Positions 58,344 to 64,000 of a DNA stretch of 64,000 nucleotides are shown here, in pieces. Under the pieces are notes generated by a model, which saw nothing but the letters and a program-made list of their open reading frames with translations, searched no databases and was not told the origin of the DNA. A program made the translations under genes and the position numbers. The DNA is from Trema orientale (lineage: Eukaryota; Streptophyta; Magnoliopsida; Rosales; Cannabaceae), in assembly GCA_002914845.1 (NCBI GenBank), contig JXTC01000171.1:330986-394985 (forward strand), read 5' to 3'. Within the stretch, counting starts at the first letter, position 1. The number at the start of each line of letters is the position of its first letter.

Positions 58344-59004
58344 ATCAAAAGATTAATATCAATAAAGAAAACAAAAGAATTACCTGATTCTCCACCAACT
58401 ATTTTATACAAATAAGAAACTTCCCTTAACCACTTATTACACCACTTTTGGGAAGAAAAAGAAAGTGGGGATGGAGAAGGATATACAGTGGAGGGGAGAA
58501 CCCAATGACCAAACCTAATAGCTTTTTATATTATTCGAGAAGAAATTGACCGACTTACTCAAGTCGGTGAATTTCTCGTTATTAACCTTTTCTTTTCTAA
58601 TTTTTTTTTAAAAAAACAATTTACAATATAAACTGGTAATAAAATAATTAATAGAATACAATTGTAAATCACTCTAGAAATTATAACTTAAGATAAATAT
58701 GATTAATGATGACTTAACTCTACTAATTAAAAATGACAAATATATTTTATATCTAAAATCTTGTGTAAATTATAACAAATTCATATAAGAACACATCATA
58801 CTTGTACCAAAGAGCATAACGTGAGCATTTCACTGCAAAATTACTTAGTAATAATTGTTAGTAAAATTAACCAATAACCTGAAGCAAGTTTTCAAAATTA
58901 TATGCATATATGATACTAAAATAAAATTATTTGCGATCATATTATTATTGGCTATTCTAATTATGTGAGGAATTGAGCGTCGTTTTAGAATTCAGGATAT
59001 CACA
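58344..59004 (-). repeat. 5' LTR remnant (right copy) of gypsy element C
   Basis: Collinear with 54115-54777 (start ATCAAAAGATTAATATCAAT, end GGATATCACA). Only the outer 660 bp of an LTR of about 2.4 kb survives; the inner part was lost with the primer site and gag. Confidence 0.9.
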
Positions 59005-59189
59005 CTAGTCCACTTTCACGATGCCGAGTAAAGCATCAGGGTCGTGAACAACTGACCACATTCAGACTAACACTCGTGAAGGAGATAACTAACAATGCAA
59101 CCTGTAGGACCAAGCATACATTGTCGCCCCTCAGCGAATTCAAGACCAAGTGGGCGCCCCTTACCCACCATGGCCACGCTGAGACAGGG

Positions 59190-60830
59190 TCAATGAGCTT
59201 AGAGAGCAGGTCCAATAGCTCGCCTCGATTGTCAGGCACCTGGCGAACGTGGTCAGCCAAAATACTGTCCATCTGATCCTTGTCGCCCCAAACGGAGCTC
59301 TTCTTCAAGAGGACGGAAGGAGAAATCGTATCCAAGGGGACAGGGATGAGGACAACGAGGCAAGATCACGTCCGACCAAAGGAGCTCCAACCGAGGAGAG
59401 CAGTGACACTCTCGTTCCAAGAAGGAGGCACAGGCGACATCACCGAGCAGTGTCTCACGCGTCCAACGAGGACCAGTCGCTTCGGGGGGAGAGAGGACTG
59501 GCAGCTCGAGAACTAGGAGGACCGTGTTCGAACGACTGGACCTCAATAATAGCACGGACACGTATGTCCCAGGAAGGTCTAAATGCCTTGGGACTACGGA
59601 CCTCAGGGAAAGACTAAACTAGCGAATGAGAGAAGCTCAGGTCCACTACCCCCTACCACGGCAAGGTTGTGCGCCTGCCCCGCAGATGGGACCTACTCTA
59701 GAGATGGCACTGGTCGGACCCCTCCCCGAGCGACAAATTGGAGAAGGATACGAGCATTATCAAGCTCTCAAAAGGCAAGTGGATCAACTTCTGGCCGAAC
59801 GAAAGCTAACTGAAAGTGTCCGAACGATACTAGAAGAGACCAAGTCTCCATTCCCAAAAGAAATAGCACGTTCATCTCCTCTCTAATATTTTAAAATGTC
59901 GAACATACCCCTCTACGATGGCAAGGGAGACCTGGCCCACCACGTACAAAACTATAAGGCATGAATGATAATAGCTAAAGAGGACCCCACAACATTCTGT
60001 AATGCTTTCCCGCTCACGTTAACGGGCTTGGCATAAATCTGGTACGGCAGACTGGAAGCTGGGTCAATTAAAGATTTTGAGGTATTATGCGAGGCATTCG
60101 TACTGCAGTTCCTGGGTCGAGGATCTAACAAAAAGGTTGGAGTGACCTTAAGACCATAAAATAGGGGGAAAGCGAGTCCCTGATGTCTTACCTCGCTCAG
60201 TTTGACGCTGCAGTACTTGAGTGCCCGGGGGTTACCCAGGAAACAATCTTGAACGCCACTCAGGAAGGGACGTGACATGAGCTATTGGTATGGTTCATGA
60301 GCAAGAAGAGACCTACCACCTACGCCGCATTCAAAGAGAAAGCTCAGGAGATAGCAAATGCTGAAGAGTATTTCTTGACTAGGGTAAAAGAAGGCACCAT
60401 CACCCCTATGGTCGGCACAAATGGGGAGTCAGGGAAAAGAGTGAAAGTTGAAGGCGGGACCAGTGGACCTCAACCAAAACAGAATAAGCAAGATGCCCCA
60501 CCCCCTAGCAATTCTATGCAGTATCCCAGCATGAACACCCTTCGACCCCTGCTCCCGAGTCAGAGTAAAATAACCGCTCCGAAGCAGAACTACACGCCCC
60601 CTGAACATAACGAGAGAGGAGATCCTGATGCAAATTAGGGGAAAGAACATGTTGAAGGCCCCACTTCCGATGAGGGCACTAGAAAAGTGGAACATGAACA
60701 AATATTGCAGGTTCCACAAGGAGCTGGGATATGAAACATCTGAGTGTTGGCACTTGAAGGACCAAATAGAGGGGTTGATCCAACAAGGCTACTTAAGGGA
60801 GTACGTGAGTAAAGCCACCGAGTAGGATAA
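59190..60830 (+). pseudogene. Tat element gag
   Basis: An arginine-rich N-terminal region (59190-59617, VRHLANVVSQNTVHLILVAP) is followed, after frame changes, by 59626-59886 and by the core gag phrase MSNIPLYDGKGDLAHHVQNY at about 59896. 60285-60638 holds AFKEKAQEIANAEEYFLTR. 60628-60825 carries KYCRFHKELGYETSECWHLK and DQIEGLIQQGYLREYV. This H/C-containing motif near the gag C-terminus is typical of Tat elements (usually YCRFHRDHGHDTEEC). At least five stops occur. Confidence 0.85.
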
Positions 60831-61059
60831 ACAAACATATGCCTTCACTCTCTGTGGAAACACAGGTGCGGGCGGGCAAGTAGGCCCTAGCCATAATAAT
60901 AATGGAACACCACATAAGATACGAACTATCTCGGGAGGACCAGCGGCTGGCAATTCAGCTAATGCCCGATGAGGTCAAGTGATAATGGCTCGAGAGATCA
61001 TATCCGGGCACCAGGTGAATATGGCAGAACACATCGCCAGGCTATCTAAATAAGAATCG

Positions 61060-61800
61060 GCACCAATTACATTTACTAAGGAAGAGGCCAGAAGGTTTAT
61101 CCACCTGCACAACGATGCTCTCATGGTGGTACTCAGGATCGCAAATGGTCGAGTTTTTCAGGTTCTAGTTGACATGGGTAGCTCGGCAGATATATCGTTT
61201 GCATCAGCACACCAAAAGATGAACATAGGTGGGGCAATGCTGAGGCCCTCCAAGACCCCGCTATATGGGTTTGCGGGAGAATGTGTCCACCAAGAAGGGG
61301 TGATCGGACTACCCATAACATTTGGGGAAGAGCCCGCGGCCACCACCCAAATGGTAGATTTCCTCATCGTGGACAAAAGGTCAGCGTAATGCTATAATCG
61401 GACGGCCAACCCTGAACAAGTTAAAGGCAGTTGTATCGACCTATCATCTCACAATGAAGTTCCCAATGGAAGGGGGAGTTGGGGTAATTAGGGGAGACCA
61501 GACCTCGGCACGAGAGTGTTACACCATGGCGACAAAAGCCGATCAAAAAGCATGAATGGTGTCCACAATCAACCAGGTCGATGAGGTGGGGGCCATTCCC
61601 AAAGATGCACAAGCCATTAGCAATCTCGACCCACGAGAAGAGCAAAAGAAAAGGAGAGCCGAACCCGTTGAGGACCTGGAATCTATCCAAATAGACAACC
61701 GCTACCCAAAGCGATCGGTCAGAATAGGGTCCAGGTTGCCAGGAGAACTCCGGAAAAAGCTCGTATAAAGACGTATTTTCCTTGTCACATAAGGACATGC
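61060..61800 (+). pseudogene. Tat element protease region
   Basis: 61123-61389 reads VVLRIANGRVFQVLVDMGSS followed by ADISF. The Tat protease site normally reads VDGGSSADILF or VDSGSSADILF. The second residue of the catalytic triad is Met here. Flanking text continues to about 61800 in changed frames. Confidence 0.75.
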
Positions 61801-61902
61801 CCAGCATAGACCCTGAGGTGATCGTCCACAGGCTGAAAGTGAACGAACACGTAAATCCAGTTATTCAAAAGAGGAGGAAGTTCAACCCATAAAGGTATAG
61901 AG

Positions 61903-62960
61903 CGATTAATGAAGAGGTCGGAAAGCTACCTGCTGTGGTTGGCCAACATAGTCTTGGTAAAAAAGGCAAATGGAAAATGGAGAGTCTGTATAGACTTCAC
62001 AGATCTCAATAAGGCTTGCCCGAAGGACTCTTTTCCACTGCCAAGAATTGACCAGCTAGTAGATGCGTCAGCTGGGCACGAGCTCCTGAGCTTCATGGAT
62101 GCCTATTCGAGATACAACCAGATTTGCATGTGCCTGGAAGACAAAGAAAAGACCTCGTTCACAACCGACTAGGGGCTATACTATTATTTGATGATGCCGT
62201 TCAGATTAAAGAATGCTGGAGCTACATAACAAGGGCTCAACAAGATGTTCAAAATGCAGATCAGAAGAACAATAGAAGTATATGTTGACGACATGTCGGT
62301 CAAGAGCCTCAAGAAAATCGACCATGTGGATGACCTGGAGGAGATGTTTGGCATCCTCAGGGAATACAAAATGAGGTTGAACCCTGCCAAATGTGCATTT
62401 AGGATCGAGTCTGGAAAGCTCCTCAGATTTATGGTAAATCACAAAGGCATGGAGGCAAACCCTGTGAAGATCCAGGCCATACTTAACCTTCATTCCCCAA
62501 CAACTATGAAGGAAATCTAGAGATTAGCCGGCATAGTCACAGCCCTGAGTAGGTTCATAGCCCGCTCAATAAACAAGTGCCGACCATTCTTCCAAGTATT
62601 GAAAATGCAGAGAAATTTAGTATGGACGGAAGAGTGCGAGAAGGCTTTCTAAGATATCAAGGCTTATTTTGGAGCAATCCCGACTCTAGGCAAGCATGTG
62701 CCCGGGGAGAGCCTAATTTTGTACTTGGTAGTATCAGAGAACATGGTGAGCGGAGTTCTTGTCAGAGAGGAGGGGAGAACACAAATATCAATATATTATG
62801 TTAGCAAGTCCCTTCTCGACGCTGAGACCCGGTACCCAGAAATCGAGAAACTGGGTCTTGCTCTGATAACAGTTGCCAGAAAACTCCGACCATACTTCCA
62901 AGCACATACTATTAGAGTCCCGACCAGTCATCCCTGGAGACAAATTCTCTAGAAGCCTGA
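61903..62960 (+). pseudogene. Tat element reverse transcriptase and RNase H
   Basis: The single reading line with stops contains WLANIVLVKKANGKWRVCID, then FTDLNKACPKDSFPLPRIDQ and the catalytic YVDDMSVKS at about 62281, intact. It continues LRFMVNHKGMEANPVKIQAI. The RNase H part has SENMVSGVLVREEGRTQISI and YYVSKSLLDAETRYPEIEKL. Stops fall at about 62170, 62229, 62518, 62652 and 62952. These are well-known Tat landmarks. Confidence 0.9.
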
Positions 62961-62973
62961 TGTCTTTGGCTGC

Positions 62974-63570
62974 TTGACCAAGTGGGCCGTCGAGCTCGGC
63001 GAATTTGAGATCGAGTTTATCCCAAGAACCTCCATCAAGGGACAGGTGCTACCCGACTTTTTGGCCGAATTCACTTGTCCTACTAAAGTAGAAAAAATAC
63101 TCAATGAAGACAGCACCTCCAAGTCACCAAAAAGGAGATCAGAGAAGCCTCCCGAACAATATGTCTGGCAATTATACGTGGACGGATCATCTTGTGCCAC
63201 CGAGAGTAGAGCCGGTCTGCTTCTAATCAGTCTAGAAGGAGAGAAGATCAGGTATGCCTTGAGGCTCGACTTCATCGCCTCAAATAATGAAGCAGAGTAC
63301 GAGGCACTGATCGCTAGGTGAAAACTAGTAAGAGAACTCCAGGTGCAGTGTGTCGAAATCTTCAGTGATTCATAACTGATCGTGAACCAGATAAAAGGGG
63401 AATACCAAGCCAAAGAAGAGAACACGATCAAATATCTTGCCAAGGCGGAGGAACAGTTGGGAGCCATGACTTGGTATGAAATTACTAGGGTGCCGAGAGC
63501 TAAGAATACTGAGACCGACGGCCTCGCACGACTCACCTCAGGGCTCGTTGATAACTCTCTTGGGTAGATA
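62974..63570 (+). pseudogene. Tat element second (archaeal-type) RNase H
   Basis: 63160-63321 reads WQLYVDGSSCATESRAGLLL and ASNNEAEYEALIA, with the first two acidic residues of the catalytic set. It continues after a stop with VEIFSDS and IVNQIKGEYQAKEENTIKYL and WYEITRVPRAKNTETDGLAR. The linker before it (TKWAVELGEFEIEFIPRTSI, LPDFLAEF) is also Tat-typical. This second domain marks the lineage. Confidence 0.88.
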
Positions 63571-63574
63571 CCGA

Positions 63575-64000
63575 TCGAGACGTTATCCGAACCTAGCACC
63601 CAAGAATGTGAACAGACCTTGTGCATAGACCAGCTCCCCTCATGGATAGATCTGATCAATGATTATTTGGAGACTGGCAGGCTACCGGACAATAAAAATG
63701 AAGCTCAGAAGATCAAGTACCAGTCCAATCGATACGTCATCATTAGAGATAAACTTTACAGAAGGGGTTATGCAGCCCTATATTTGAAATGTCTCCGACC
63801 TGCCAAAGCCGAATACGTGCAAAAAGAAATACATGAAGGAGGCTGTGGAAATCACTCAGGCCCGAGGTCGCTTGCTTATAAAACTCTAAGACAGGGGTTC
63901 TATTGGCAGACCATGACAAAGGACTCGAGAAAAATGGTGGAAAGATGTGACAAGTGCCAGCGGTTTGCCCACTATACAATAGAGCACTCAGAACCCTTGT
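63575..64000 (+). pseudogene. Tat element integrase start, cut by window end
   Basis: The frame reads YVIIRDKLYRRGYAALYLKC and then the zinc-finger segment with HEGGCGNHSGPRSLAYKTLR and ERCDKCQRFA, giving the H, H, C, C pattern. It continues beyond 64000, so neither the catalytic core nor the 3' LTR can be assessed. Confidence 0.8.

Larger units (their letters stand above)
52341..59004 (-). mobile_element. Ty3-gypsy (Tekay/Del-like) element C, internally deleted
   Basis: The element reads on the minus strand and is flanked by a perfect CTAGT duplication. Its 3' LTR is 52341-54777. Next to it is the polypurine tract (reverse complement AGGAGGGGAGAAT). The pol domains then follow in the order integrase, RNase H, reverse transcriptase, protease when read left to right on the plus strand. 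At 58344 the sequence jumps from the middle of the gag zinc knuckle straight into LTR sequence (58344-59004), so the rest of gag, the primer site and most of the 5' LTR are deleted. By eye the paired LTR parts differ at about 4 positions per 100. Stops, frameshifts and two mutated catalytic sites make it inactive. Confidence 0.92.
59010..64000 (+). mobile_element. Tat-lineage Ty3-gypsy element, partial
   Basis: The plus-strand coding remnants come in the order gag, protease, RT, RNase H, a second (archaeal-type) RNase H, then the start of integrase, cut by the window end. The extra RNase H after the first is the defining trait of the Tat group (Ogre, Retand and relatives). Composition is more GC-rich than the surrounding sequence. 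Every domain contains stops or frameshifts. The left part is interrupted by gypsy element C, so the Tat element is the older of the two. Confidence 0.85.

Noticed and set aside
59036..59561. Several 60-120 codon frames on both strands
   Set aside because: They overlap the GC-rich gag N-terminus of the Tat element. Only the plus-strand frame with VRHLANVVSQNT fits gag; the others are shadows.
62949..63659. 236-codon open frame on the minus strand, the longest on that strand in the right part
   Set aside because: It lies antisense to the Tat RNase H and integrase coding remnants, whose domain motifs are on the plus strand. It has no recognisable domain of its own.

Overview
This is a plant nuclear DNA window, very probably from a flowering plant and more likely a eudicot. 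It is AT-rich and dominated by nested, decayed LTR retrotransposons and DNA transposons. I see one convincing host gene: a two-exon chlorophyllase at 32713-33838 on the plus strand, with a canonical GT-AG intron and an intact serine-hydrolase triad. I found no rRNA, tRNA, organellar or bacterial features. The species cannot be named from what is visible.

Layout. 453-6034: Athila-like element with two LTRs and almost no coding sequence. 6677-8168: solo LTR with an exact 5-bp target duplication. 9088-15588: decayed Ty1-copia element with gag and RT/RNase H remnants but no integrase. 16214-18157 or beyond: 5' part of a CACTA element with a broken transposase-associated domain. 18.7-21.0 kb: two related LTR blocks in opposite orientation. 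20028-30831: minus-strand Ty3-gypsy (Tekay/Del-like) element with PBS, PPT and LTRs but a 7.6-kb interior without recognisable genes, itself holding a 1337-bp non-autonomous CACTA element at 26962-28298. 31306-32272: foldback/MITE-like element immediately upstream of the chlorophyllase gene. 34.85-36.77 kb plus 42.71-42.90 kb: one degraded LTR split by a second Athila-like, gag-only element at 36775-42710. 43147-43688: long-inverted-repeat MITE with a 9-bp near-perfect target duplication. About 43.9-44.28 kb: SINE-like sequence. 44396-49473: almost complete Ty1-copia element. 52341-59004: minus-strand Ty3-gypsy element flanked by an exact CTAGT duplication. It sits inside older sequence that continues from 59010 as a plus-strand Tat-lineage element (gag, protease, RT, RNase H, second RNase H, start of integrase) running off the window end.

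The retroelements are all interrupted by stop codons, frameshifts, deletions or lost catalytic residues, so none looks autonomous. The window is mainly a record of insertion order. I found no new functional gene system. The observations most worth checking are the foldback element at the chlorophyllase promoter, the deletion junction inside a gag zinc knuckle, the gag-only Athila-like element, the gene-less gypsy element and the inverted LTR pair.
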